Below are positions 36,123-44,893 of a stretch of 50,797 nucleotides of DNA, piece after piece. The position numbers and the translations under genes were made by a program. Source of the stretch: Bacteroidales bacterium. GTDB lineage: Bacteria; Bacteroidota; Bacteroidia; Bacteroidales; GCA-2748055. The number at the start of each line of letters is the position of its first letter. Position 1 is the stretch's first letter. The DNA is taken from assembly GCA_016936975.1 (NCBI GenBank), contig JAFGWU010000026.1, forward strand, positions 1 to 50,797. Direction: 5' to 3'. The notes beneath the pieces were generated by a model. That model worked only from the letters and a program-made list of their open reading frames with translations. It made no database searches and was not told the DNA's origin.

Positions 36123-38294
36123 ATGAAAAGAGTTATTGGCGGAATAGTGCTCGGAATCTTCCTGCTCCTGGTCCTGGCCCTGGCCATGCTCCCGGGGATT
36201 GTGAGGCGGTATACGGAGAAACACAGTCCGGAACTTGTTGGGCGGCAGCTGGAGATTGAAAAACTGAGGGTGAACCTCTTCACAGGAACAGTGAGGGTGG
36301 TGGATTTCACATTGTACGAAGCAAACGAAAGAGACCCGTTTGTTTCCTTCGACACCCTGCTTGTCCGTATAAAACCTTTGCGTCTCCTCAGGGATGAATT
36401 TATCATGCGGCGCTTCTACCTGGGAGGACTCCAGGCAACGGTGATTCATTATGATTCCACCTTTAACTTTACAGATCTGATCGAATACCACACCGGCGGG
36501 GAGAAACATGATTCAGTACCGGAAGACACCCTTAAAGGGAGGAACCTTAAATATCACCTCTCGGATATTGAAATGTCTGATGCCTGCTTTATATATGAGA
36601 ACAGAACGGTCGGCGATACCGTGATCCTTGAACACCTGGCATTCTACCTGCCTTATTTCGGATGGAACCAGGAAGAGCGATGTGAAGCAGGACTCCGTTT
36701 CACACTGAATGAGGAGGGCACCTTTGAAACTGCAGTGAAGATTGATCCCGCCGGCGGCGCTTTTGATGCACGACTGGCCGTTCAGAACCTTTATCTTGAC
36801 GGCTTCAGCAAGTACCTGGCTGAATTTACCGGGATACAATCGGTTAGCGGGATCTTTAACACCTCGGTAGAGATCCGGGGCAAACTCAGTGAGGCAGAAC
36901 GTTCGGTGGTTTCCGGGAATTTGGAAGTCAGGGATCTCTGCCTGAAGGACGGGCAGGATCTGGCGTTCCTCAAAGCCGGATCCATCCTGACAAACCTCAG
37001 GGAGGTTGATCCGTTCAATGCGCGCTTCCTGGTGGACTCAGTTGCGCTGGTGGATCCTTATATCTATTTTGAACTGAAGGATTCGACCAATAATTTCACG
37101 GAACTGTTCAGGACCAGAACAGATGAACCCGATTCGACCGGTATGAAGGAAACCAAACCGGATACCCTTCAAAAGGAACCGGCAAAAAATTTATACTATG
37201 CCATAAACAGCTTCAGAATCGAAAACGGCACGATCGACTACAGGGACCACATTACCGATGAAGCCTTCGATTACCATCTGAGCGATCTTGAAATCAGCTC
37301 CGATTCCATCACCGCCGGCTCAGACCGGTTAACCATATTTGCTTCGATGCTCCTGAATGAAAGGGGAAAGTTACTGGCTGAAGCAGCATTTAATCCGCTT
37401 CAGATGGGTGATATCGTGCTTGATTTTTCAATAACCGATTTTCATCTGAGCGATCTCAATATCTATTCGAGCTACTTTACCGGATTTCCTGTTTTATATG
37501 GTGATATGGTCTACAGGGGGCATACAGAACTGGTCAACCAGGAGCTGAAGAGTGACAACAGGCTGGTGCTGAACCATGTTGAACTGGGAGAGAAATCGGG
37601 AGGTTTGCAGGATATCCCGCTGAAATTTGCCCTTTTCATTCTGAAAGACCGTAACGGGGTAATCGACCTGGATATACCCGTCAGGGGGAGCATTGCCGAT
37701 CCGACCGTTGATGTGTGGGACCTCGTATGGAACACCTTGAAGAACCTAATCATCAAAGTGGCCGCCGCGCCCTATGATTTCCTGGCTGCTGCGATTGGGG
37801 TGGATCCGGAAAAACTCCAGGCTATTACATACAATTACCTGGATACCCTTCTAACGGAAGAGAGGCAGAATCAACTGGATCTGTTAATGGAACTGGAGAA
37901 TGCAAAAGAAGGCCTGGAGATTAAGCTGGTCTATTATAATGATCTTGAAAAGGAGAGCGGGCATATTGCCGTTGCAGAAGCCGGTAAACAATACAGGAAC
38001 GAAACCGGGAAGGATTATCAAAGAGACGGAGCCGGATTTGAAAACTATCTGCGGTTGAAAACGGGGATCGACTCCCTGGATGTCGTTGAGGTCAGCAGAT
38101 CACTTATTTTGAAGGAGACGCTCGATTCCCTGGCCCTGGAGATTTCACGGAGCCGTCTGCAGGGAATCGAACATTATCTGAAAGTCTCCGGCGACCCGAC
38201 GCAGATTGAAACGGTGGGTTATAATCCAAAGTCCCCTGCCAATGTCGGCAGCCTGCCACGGTTTGAAGTGAAATACTCTATGAGCGAGCAATAG
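36123..38294 (+). CDS. AsmA-like / DUF748 envelope protein
   Basis: This 723-residue protein has an N-terminal membrane anchor (about residues 4-26) and a long beta-rich body typical of AsmA/DUF748 proteins. Marks include LEIEKLRVNLFTGTVRVVDF near the start, repeated NLEV/YHLSDLEI segments, IDLDIPVRGSIADPTVDVWD (about residues 513-532) and a helical C-terminal region. AsmA-like proteins form periplasmic bridges thought to carry phospholipids between membranes. The nearby MlaEFD set concerns the same process, though it is 5.5 kb away on the other strand. The last 17 bp overlap the end of the convergent racemase gene. Family call is firm, cargo inferred. Confidence 0.8.
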   Translation: MKRVIGGIVLGIFLLLVLALAMLPGIVRRYTEKHSPELVGRQLEIEKLRVNLFTGTVRVVDFTLYEANERDPFVSFDTLLVRIKPLRLLRDEFIMRRFYLGGLQATVIHYDSTFNFTDLIEYHTGGEKHDSVPEDTLKGRNLKYHLSDIEMSDACFIYENRTVGDTVILEHLAFYLPYFGWNQEERCEAGLRFTLNEEGTFETAVKIDPAGGAFDARLAVQNLYLDGFSKYLAEFTGIQSVSGIFNTSVEIRGKLSEAERSVVSGNLEVRDLCLKDGQDLAFLKAGSILTNLREVDPFNARFLVDSVALVDPYIYFELKDSTNNFTELFRTRTDEPDSTGMKETKPDTLQKEPAKNLYYAINSFRIENGTIDYRDHITDEAFDYHLSDLEISSDSITAGSDRLTIFASMLLNERGKLLAEAAFNPLQMGDIVLDFSITDFHLSDLNIYSSYFTGFPVLYGDMVYRGHTELVNQELKSDNRLVLNHVELGEKSGGLQDIPLKFALFILKDRNGVIDLDIPVRGSIADPTVDVWDLVWNTLKNLIIKVAAAPYDFLAAAIGVDPEKLQAITYNYLDTLLTEERQNQLDLLMELENAKEGLEIKLVYYNDLEKESGHIAVAEAGKQYRNETGKDYQRDGAGFENYLRLKTGIDSLDVVEVSRSLILKETLDSLALEISRSRLQGIEHYLKVSGDPTQIETVGYNPKSPANVGSLPRFEVKYSMSEQ

Positions 38295-39369
38295 GCTGGC
38301 CCTTGATTCTCTTTTCGATGTATCGCGAATTGATGACCCTTAAGGTGCCCATATAATCCAGGCTGAACTCAAGCAGGTCGCCGGTGCGGTAATGCTGTCT
38401 GTTTTCACCCAGGTCAACGACAAACATGTCTGAGCTGGCTCCGACAAGTTTAATATCCGGGTCAGCCGGCACAATATGATTCTCCTCAACATCCAGTAGT
38501 CCGATATCAATAATGGCCCTGCAGGAGGTCTCCCCGATACGCTTCTCATCAAAATCGAACGATTCGCCTTCCACGTTGGTACCAAGCTCCCCGATTGGCA
38601 CAACCGGTTTTTCAATCAGTTCAATAATTTCAGAATAGAGCCTGAATACATCGGAATGCATATGTTTCAGAGTGGTATTGTTATAAAGATCGGTTCCCAG
38701 GAAGAGCGTCTCACCCACACGGAAATGGTTGATGCCCCCGGGTACAAGGTTTTTAAAAAGCAGAGGTATGGTGACGGAGGAACCGCCCGAGACCAGGGAG
38801 ATCTGCCTGTCGAACCGGGCTTCCACAAGCTGCTCATACAGGCATAGCTGGATCAGTTTATCGTGGTTCGGGAGCACGCCGTACAGGCATGATAAATTCG
38901 TACCGATACCGACCACCTCTATGTTTTTAAGCCTGAATACTTCGGCATAAAAAGAGATGAAATTTTCACCCATAATTCCTTCCCTGAGCTCCCCCAGTTC
39001 AATCATGATGATAATTTTGTGAACCTTGCCTTGTCGTCCGGCCTCTTCCGACATCAGCCGGATGGTTTCAATCCCTGTATTCATGCTGATATCGGCATAG
39101 GCAACCACACTTTTAACCGATCTTCGGGCAGGCGGTTTGATATAGATTGTTTCAATATCGGGACGGATGCCTTTTATGACCTTCAGGTTTGAAATCCGCG
39201 AATCACATATCTGTGAGATGTTAAGCTTCAGCAATTCCTTCAGGTAATCCCTGTTTCCGCAGAGCAATTTGGAAACCACCGACCACTTTATACGATGTTT
39301 CTTGAAAAGGTCGTCAAGATATCTGAAATTCGATTTCAGTTTTTTAATGTCAAATGTCACATATGCCAT
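38278..39369 (-). CDS. PLP-dependent alanine/ornithine racemase family enzyme
   Basis: The 363-residue protein resembles ornithine racemase across its length. The PLP-binding lysine is Lys34 in VVSKLLCGN. Other matching segments are CDSRISNLK, MIELGELREGIMGE, GIGTNLSCLYGVLPN, VSGGSSVTIPLLF, INHFRVGETLFLGTD, VPIGELGTN and IKLVGASSDMFVVDL. It should interconvert L- and D-forms of an amino acid in the cytoplasm. Ornithine is the best guess by resemblance, but alanine or others are possible. It is the last gene of a GNAT - SSS symporter - racemase operon, 34 bp after the symporter. No downstream D-ornithine aminomutase genes are present, so the classical ornithine fermentation route is not evident here. 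Confidence 0.82.
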   Translation of the reverse strand: MAYVTFDIKKLKSNFRYLDDLFKKHRIKWSVVSKLLCGNRDYLKELLKLNISQICDSRISNLKVIKGIRPDIETIYIKPPARRSVKSVVAYADISMNTGIETIRLMSEEAGRQGKVHKIIIMIELGELREGIMGENFISFYAEVFRLKNIEVVGIGTNLSCLYGVLPNHDKLIQLCLYEQLVEARFDRQISLVSGGSSVTIPLLFKNLVPGGINHFRVGETLFLGTDLYNNTTLKHMHSDVFRLYSEIIELIEKPVVPIGELGTNVEGESFDFDEKRIGETSCRAIIDIGLLDVEENHIVPADPDIKLVGASSDMFVVDLGENRQHYRTGDLLEFSLDYMGTLRVINSRYIEKRIKGQPIARS

Positions 39370-39403
39370 GATACAAATCTTTTAAAGCAACACGATCCAT
39401 ATT

Positions 39404-40876
39404 TTAAGTCTCATCCTCCTTTTTTCTTCTTCTGCAAAGGATATGGACCATAAAATAGATTACAGCCGCTGCACTGATTCCGAAAATATTGGCATCAAGG
39501 TTAAACGGGAGTTTTGTATCTGCAATAACCAGGGCAATGGTGGTGGTGCCGCCTGTAATCATCGCAGAAATAGCGGCAACGGCGTTCGGGCGTTTTCCGA
39601 AAAGAGCCGCAAGGATGGGCACAAAAAGGCCGGAAACCATAAATGCATACGAGTAAAGCATCAGCTCCAGGACATTCGTCATAAAGGAAGCCAGAAGCAG
39701 AGCCAGCACACCGATACTGAGCGTGATGATCTGGGACACACGCAGCTGAGCCTTCCTGGTTTGCTTGAACGGAATGAACTTATTCAGGATATCCGTTTGA
39801 ACATTTCCGGAGGCTGCCATCAGGCAGCTGTCGGCTGTGGAGAGGATGGCAGAAAAATAGGAGGACAGCATCAGTCCCGTCAGGCCGACCGGCAGAACGG
39901 TGTTCAGCAGGACCGGAAGGCCCATTTCCGCATCGAAACCGCTGCCCGGTTTATATCCCAGCTCTGCAAACATACCGTTTTCGAACGCCACCCTGGAGAA
40001 CATACCCAGGGTGACGCCCATAAATGCCATCAGCGGCCATTCAAACAAACCGGCAATGAACCATGCCCGCTGTGCCCTCTTTTTACTTCTGGATGCATAG
40101 ATCCGCTGGTAGAGGGTCATTCCCACGAACCATATCGGGATGATGGTCACGGCCCAGTTCAGCAGTTTCTGCCATGTTACATTGGTCAGGGTAAGGAACT
40201 CATGCCCGATGGTGGCCTTTATGGTTTCCATGCCGCCTATGGCGACATAGCCAAGAGGAATACCAATGCCTATCAATCCGGTCATGAGGATGATCCACTG
40301 AATGGTATCCGTGTAGATTACGGCCTTTAATCCGCCTATGCCTGTGTAAATCACGGCCACCGCCCCCATGATCACCAGGGCAGTCATGAGGTCGATCTCT
40401 GCGAAGGTGGCCGATGCCAGCTTGGCGCCGGCCAGCAACTGCGAGCTGGTGAAACCTGTATACCCTATGGCCGAAATGATGCCGGCAATCAGGGCCACTT
40501 TCCCGTTGTAATAATGTTCAAAAACCTGTGGGAAGGTAAAGAACTCATGCCTGTCGGATAGTTTGCTGATGACGGGGATTAACAGGACGGCACTCAGCCA
40601 GGCGCCGACCAGTCCCGTAAACAGCATCCATGATCCGGAGAGGCCAATCATGTACCCCAATCCGCCCAGGCCGATTGAAAAGCCGCCCCCGACATCGGTA
40701 GCAACAACCGAAAGGCCGATATGCCAGCTTCCAAGAGAACGGCCGCCGACGTAGTAATCTTCCACATTTTTGTTTTTTCGGAAAAAATAGACGCCTACTC
40801 CCAGCATTAATAAGAAGTAGATGATGAAGATCAGGATATCGATGATGCTCATGAGGCCTTGTTTTCCGGCGGACAT
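39404..40876 (-). CDS. SSS-family sodium:solute symporter
   Basis: This 490-residue polytopic protein shows SSS features: DYYVGGRSLGSWHIGLSVVATDVGGG after the first helix, SQLLAGAKLASATF, and LSSYFSAILSTADSCLMAASGNV in the C-terminal half. That last segment matches the sodium-site helix with adjacent serines. The start could be the ATG at 40876 or the one eight codons on (40852); the latter puts the first helix at the very N-terminus, as is common. The racemase 34 bp downstream and the GNAT enzyme 58 bp upstream suggest that it carries an amino acid or amine rather than a sugar. It differs clearly from the symporter at 1505, lacking the long C-terminal extension. Confidence 0.85.
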   Translation of the reverse strand: MSAGKQGLMSIIDILIFIIYFLLMLGVGVYFFRKNKNVEDYYVGGRSLGSWHIGLSVVATDVGGGFSIGLGGLGYMIGLSGSWMLFTGLVGAWLSAVLLIPVISKLSDRHEFFTFPQVFEHYYNGKVALIAGIISAIGYTGFTSSQLLAGAKLASATFAEIDLMTALVIMGAVAVIYTGIGGLKAVIYTDTIQWIILMTGLIGIGIPLGYVAIGGMETIKATIGHEFLTLTNVTWQKLLNWAVTIIPIWFVGMTLYQRIYASRSKKRAQRAWFIAGLFEWPLMAFMGVTLGMFSRVAFENGMFAELGYKPGSGFDAEMGLPVLLNTVLPVGLTGLMLSSYFSAILSTADSCLMAASGNVQTDILNKFIPFKQTRKAQLRVSQIITLSIGVLALLLASFMTNVLELMLYSYAFMVSGLFVPILAALFGKRPNAVAAISAMITGGTTTIALVIADTKLPFNLDANIFGISAAAVIYFMVHILCRRRKKEDET

Positions 40877-40934
40877 AGGACACGGTGGTTATGAAGACAA
40901 CCTGATCCGGCCGTCAATACCGGGGATACACTTA

Positions 40935-41384
40935 TCAGTTTGATTGTTTGGCGTAACGCATTTCGAGGTACTTATTGGTAAAACCGATTTTCTCATACAG
41001 ATAACGGGCTGGATTGTCGTGTTCGACATGCAGTGCCACGTTCCCATCGGCCAGTCCAATCGATTTTTTCATCAGGTATTTACCGATTCCCTGTCCCCGT
41101 AAATCTTTATGAGTGGCGATATAAACCAGTATATTTTCAGGAATATAACCCTTCATCCCCGTTTTGTTCATAACCACCGCACCGGATATGCCCGATTCTT
41201 CATAGGAGATCAGTAAAAAGCCGCCATAGGAGGGGATTTCCTGTATCGCATAATCAACGGCCCGTTCAATGTCGCGTTTCAGGTCACCATATTGCTCCAG
41301 GTGGGTGAAGAGAAAATCCACAATTTCACGTTTCTCAGTTTTATCGGGTTTGCTGCCGGCGTCAAAAATCTTGGTTTTAATCAT
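40935..41384 (-). CDS. GNAT-family N-acetyltransferase
   Basis: The 149-residue protein carries the GNAT acetyl-CoA motif RGQGIGKYLM with the preceding beta-strand (LVYIATHKD), and the closing family motif (HVEHDNPARYLYEKIGF). It should transfer an acetyl group to an amine in the cytoplasm. It is the first gene of the operon leading to the symporter and racemase. A plausible reading is acetylation of the imported or racemised amino acid, for protection or detoxification. Substrate cannot be read from the sequence. Confidence 0.82.
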   Translation of the reverse strand: MIKTKIFDAGSKPDKTEKREIVDFLFTHLEQYGDLKRDIERAVDYAIQEIPSYGGFLLISYEESGISGAVVMNKTGMKGYIPENILVYIATHKDLRGQGIGKYLMKKSIGLADGNVALHVEHDNPARYLYEKIGFTNKYLEMRYAKQSN

Positions 41385-41658
41385 AAAAAAGGTCTCTATT
41401 TCAGTTAAAAAATGTACATAGGCTCCTTGTATTAAAGCATAATAATCCAGAAATGCAAATTTTTTTTACCAACGGACGGAATCATTGGTCTGCCTTCCCA
41501 ACCTTTCCGAAAAAGGAGGCCATGAGGATTCCCGGCCGGTAATCTTCAATAATGTTTATTTATGAACCTTTCAAAATTCTGCAGAATCCTTAAATTTAGA
41601 CTTTGAACTTCTATTCTCTGATACTCATATTTAAAACGAATACCTAAATCCAGATATC

Positions 41659-43833
41659 ATGAAAACACATGCTCCATTTAAATGTCTATGCGGAATATTT
41701 CTTCTATCCGTATTTCTGTTTTCCGGCAGTTTTGTCATTGTGAGTGCCCAGCCGGCATCCGGCTTTAATTTTCAGGCCGTGGCAAGGGATGAGGCCGGGG
41801 GTCTTATTAAAAACACTGGCCTGGCGGTTACCGTCGGCATCCGGGTCGGGTCCGGAACCGGAGACCTGGTGTGGGAGGAAACCCACAACGTAACAACAAA
41901 TGATTTCGGGCTTATCAGCCTGGTGGTCTGCGGCGATCCGGGACTGAAGACGGGAGGTTCCGCCGAAACGCCTGCCGGCATATCGTGGAGCAGTGCAGAG
42001 CATTTTATTGTGCTGGCCATTCATACGGGCAACCGGGAGATAGTCCTGGAGCCCCAGCCGCTCAGACCGGTACCCTATTCTCTATCCATAACGGGACCCT
42101 CACCGACGGTGCCTGCATTGTCGGTTCAGAGCAATAACCCCCGCCCGGAAGGGGAGGCCCTGTTCCAGGTAAAGCGTTATGACGGTTCTGTGGCGTTTGC
42201 CGTCTATGAGGATATGGTGTGGGTCTATGTCGACACGGTGGAGAACAAAGGTGTGAAGGGCGGATTTGCTGTTGGCGGCTATCGCAAAGATACGAAAGGG
42301 GAAGGACCGGACTACATGCGGATCACCCCCGACAGTATCCGATTTTATTTCGAAGAGGATGCATTGCCCGGAAAGGGAGTTAAGGGCGGATTTGCTGTAG
42401 GCGGTTACAGGACGGACACCAAGGGGGAAGCCGTGGATTACATGCAGCTCACTTCCGAAAGCATCCAATTTAATATCGACCAGGATACCGTTTCCGGAAA
42501 GGGGGTTAAGGGCGGATTTGCCGTGGGAGGCTATACGCAGGGGAAAGGCATTACCAGGGATTTCCTCCGGCTGACGCCCGAGAATTTTTTTATCGGTGAT
42601 AGTGCCGGGGCAAATAATACAACCGGAATTTACAATATATTCCTGGGCTACAAAACCGGGGCAAAAAATACCGAAGGTTATCAAAACACTTTTTTGGGGT
42701 ACGAGGCAGGTTATTCCAATGTGGGGACAAATGCTCCGGGAACTTTTGCACTCGGAACCCGGAATTGTTACATTGGATTCATGGCAGGAAAACAGGGCAG
42801 GGATGGAGCATTTAATACCCTGATAGGATCAGAAGCGGGATTGAATAATAACGGTTCCTTTAATACCTTCATAGGTTCAGCGGCAGGGGTGAACAATACG
42901 GAAGGCGGGTATAATGCCTTTATTGGAACATGTGCGGGAGCGAACAATCTTACCGGGGCTCAAAATATTTTTCTGGGTCACAATGCAGGATTAAGCAATG
43001 TGAATGGAGCGGAAAATATAGCGATTGGCACCGTGGCCGGCGCCTGTTTCAAGTCGGGAGTAAAAAATATTGTGATCGGCCCGGGTGCCGGTTCCGGTAA
43101 GGTTTATGAAGAGGACGGGACCGGGAACCGAAACGTGATCATCGGGGATGAAGCCGGGAAATATACCAGGCATGGTTCGAATAATGTCATTATTGGTGCC
43201 GGGGCAGCTTCTCAGTCTATAGAAGGAGCAGGGACCGGGACTTCCAATGTGATCATCGGCTTCGAGGCCGGAGCGGAGGCGGTTAACAGCTCCAATAATA
43301 TCTTCATCGGCAACCGGGCAGGAGTCAAGGAGAAAGAATCCAACAAACTTTATATTTCAAACTCGGAAACGCTTCAACCTTTAATATGGGGGGATTTTGA
43401 GATGAAACAGATGGTCATTAACGGCAACGGTCAGGATAATGTCATTGATCAGACTTTTTATGTGAACGGATCGGCAGGAGGCGTTGAGCCATGGATCAAT
43501 GAAAGCGATGCGCGGTTTAAAAAAGATATTGTCCCGATTGAGAATGCCCTGGATAAGGTGGAGGCGCTGGAAGGGGTTTATTTCACATGGAAAGATGAAT
43601 CGGATCATAAAAAGGGCCGGCAGATGGGGTTCATTGCCCAGCAGGCGGAAGCCGTGATTCCGGAGGCGGTCAGTTACAACGGAAACTACTACGGTATGCA
43701 GTATGCCCCCATAACCGCTTTGCTGGTACAGGCCATCAAGGAACAACAGGAACTGATAGACCTGAAGGAGTCTGAGATCCGATCCCTGGAGGAGCGGATT
43801 GCACGGCTGGAGAAGCTGGTTCTTCAGCAGTGA
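41659..43833 (+). CDS. Secreted fibre-like protein with 42-aa repeats and S74 intramolecular chaperone
   Basis: This 724-residue protein has a signal peptide (hydrophobic residues 11-30). A beta-domain follows, then three copies of a 42-residue repeat, each with KGVKGGFAVGGY. The central region (about residues 312-565) has short repeats of the form N-x-F-I-G-x-x-A-G, as in trimeric beta-roll heads. The C-terminus is an S74 chaperone of endosialidase: Ser616 and Lys621 in ESDARFKKDI match the self-cleaving dyad, with FIAQQAEAVIPEAV and a final leucine-rich coiled coil. It probably folds as a trimer whose chaperone is cut off after assembly. No T9SS sorting domain is visible. Its stop codon directly abuts the convergent mlaD-like stop. 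A surface adhesin is the best guess. Confidence 0.85.
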   Translation: MKTHAPFKCLCGIFLLSVFLFSGSFVIVSAQPASGFNFQAVARDEAGGLIKNTGLAVTVGIRVGSGTGDLVWEETHNVTTNDFGLISLVVCGDPGLKTGGSAETPAGISWSSAEHFIVLAIHTGNREIVLEPQPLRPVPYSLSITGPSPTVPALSVQSNNPRPEGEALFQVKRYDGSVAFAVYEDMVWVYVDTVENKGVKGGFAVGGYRKDTKGEGPDYMRITPDSIRFYFEEDALPGKGVKGGFAVGGYRTDTKGEAVDYMQLTSESIQFNIDQDTVSGKGVKGGFAVGGYTQGKGITRDFLRLTPENFFIGDSAGANNTTGIYNIFLGYKTGAKNTEGYQNTFLGYEAGYSNVGTNAPGTFALGTRNCYIGFMAGKQGRDGAFNTLIGSEAGLNNNGSFNTFIGSAAGVNNTEGGYNAFIGTCAGANNLTGAQNIFLGHNAGLSNVNGAENIAIGTVAGACFKSGVKNIVIGPGAGSGKVYEEDGTGNRNVIIGDEAGKYTRHGSNNVIIGAGAASQSIEGAGTGTSNVIIGFEAGAEAVNSSNNIFIGNRAGVKEKESNKLYISNSETLQPLIWGDFEMKQMVINGNGQDNVIDQTFYVNGSAGGVEPWINESDARFKKDIVPIENALDKVEALEGVYFTWKDESDHKKGRQMGFIAQQAEAVIPEAVSYNGNYYGMQYAPITALLVQAIKEQQELIDLKESEIRSLEERIARLEKLVLQQ
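42247..42624 (+). repeat. Three tandem 126-bp (42-codon) coding repeats
   Basis: Copies begin at 42247, 42373 and 42499, an exact 126-bp period. Each opens with codons for KGVKGGFAVGGY; the DNA differs mainly at synonymous sites, for example gtgaag/gttaag and gctgtt/gctgta/gccgtg. The third copy is altered after the opening motif. Kept protein with drifted codons points to selection on the protein rather than recent duplication. Confidence 0.9.
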
Positions 43834-44880
43834 TCAATCCTTTCTTTTATCTTCATCCTTTGAGAACATCCGGATGAGCCCGCTTTCCCGGATGGCCTCC
43901 GCTGCCCGGGTAACTTCATCGACACCCGCGTTCATGCGGTTGAGGAATATTTCAAGGGAGTCGGCGAACGTGGGATCATTGATGAGCATGTTCAGGGCAC
44001 TGCTGTCGTTGTTGAGCCGAGCGGTGAGCTCCATCAGGTTGTAGGTGGTATATTCAAGGTTTTTACTGCTGCGGTAGAGGTAATCGTTGAGGATTGTATC
44101 GGTAAACAGCGTGCCGATAATGCCCTCTCCCTCATTGATCTTTTTCGTAATCTCCGTGATGTTCGATGCGATCCGGTCGATGTTTCTCCCGGCGGAGTCT
44201 ATTTCAGCGGAGAGAAGTGTATCGCCGAATAATTTTCCGACGATTCCCTGGCCCTTTTTCACCTTTTCGGATATCTCGATCAGGTTCCGGGTGATCTCCG
44301 TCACGTTTCTGCTGGATGCATCCAGGTTACCCGTAAAGGTGGTGTCGGTGAATATCTTTCCAAATATGCCGTCACCACGGTTGATTTTCTGTGTGATGGA
44401 GATCAGTTCACCGGTAACCACCGTGATGTTTTCACTCGATTGTTTCACCTCCTGCATGATATCATCCATGTCGACCTGCTCAATGGTTTGCAGGGTGTCG
44501 AAATCATGTACCGGCAGGCTATGCATGGTGCCAGGAAGGATCATCACCACCTTGCTGCCCATGAGACCTTCGTTCACTATGGTCGCCCGGGAATCCTTTT
44601 TTACAAATTTTACCAGTTCCTTATCGATGTTCATTTGGACATGCACCCTGTTATCGCTGAGGAAACCAAGCGAGTTTACCGTCCCGATGTCAATACCCGA
44701 CAGCCGGACCCTGTCACCCTCGCGCAGTCCCTTCACATCCTGAAAGATGGCAGATATCTGGTATGCCGAACCGAAAAGATTCTCCTTTTTGCCGACCAGG
44801 TAGATTGCTACGATAAAAATCGTCAGTCCGAGGATGACAAAAAGGCCTACGATAACGGATCTTTTTTGTTTATGATTCAT
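43834..44880 (-). CDS. mlaD: MlaD-like MCE-domain lipid transport protein
   Basis: The 348-residue protein has one N-terminal membrane anchor (residues 8-29) and an MCE domain (about 37-117: YQISAIFQDVKGLREGDRVRLSG split around VKGL, with VGTV-type IDIGTVNSL). The rest is a helical tail built from four copies of a 41-residue unit starting at residues 171, 212, 253 and 294, with G-I-x-G-K/T-L/I-F and N-x-x-E-I motifs. MCE proteins bind phospholipid and form ring or tunnel structures between membranes. It is the last gene of the MlaE-MlaF-MlaD set, 13 bp after MlaF, and should be the inner-membrane-anchored substrate-binding part. Its end abuts the S74 protein gene. Confidence 0.9.
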   Translation of the reverse strand: MNHKQKRSVIVGLFVILGLTIFIVAIYLVGKKENLFGSAYQISAIFQDVKGLREGDRVRLSGIDIGTVNSLGFLSDNRVHVQMNIDKELVKFVKKDSRATIVNEGLMGSKVVMILPGTMHSLPVHDFDTLQTIEQVDMDDIMQEVKQSSENITVVTGELISITQKINRGDGIFGKIFTDTTFTGNLDASSRNVTEITRNLIEISEKVKKGQGIVGKLFGDTLLSAEIDSAGRNIDRIASNITEITKKINEGEGIIGTLFTDTILNDYLYRSSKNLEYTTYNLMELTARLNNDSSALNMLINDPTFADSLEIFLNRMNAGVDEVTRAAEAIRESGLIRMFSKDEDKRKD

Positions 44881-44893
44881 GGCTCAGATTAGG

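Noticed and set aside
41659..43833. S74 protein as evidence of a prophage
   Set aside because: It has its own signal peptide, and no capsid, portal, terminase or integrase gene is nearby.
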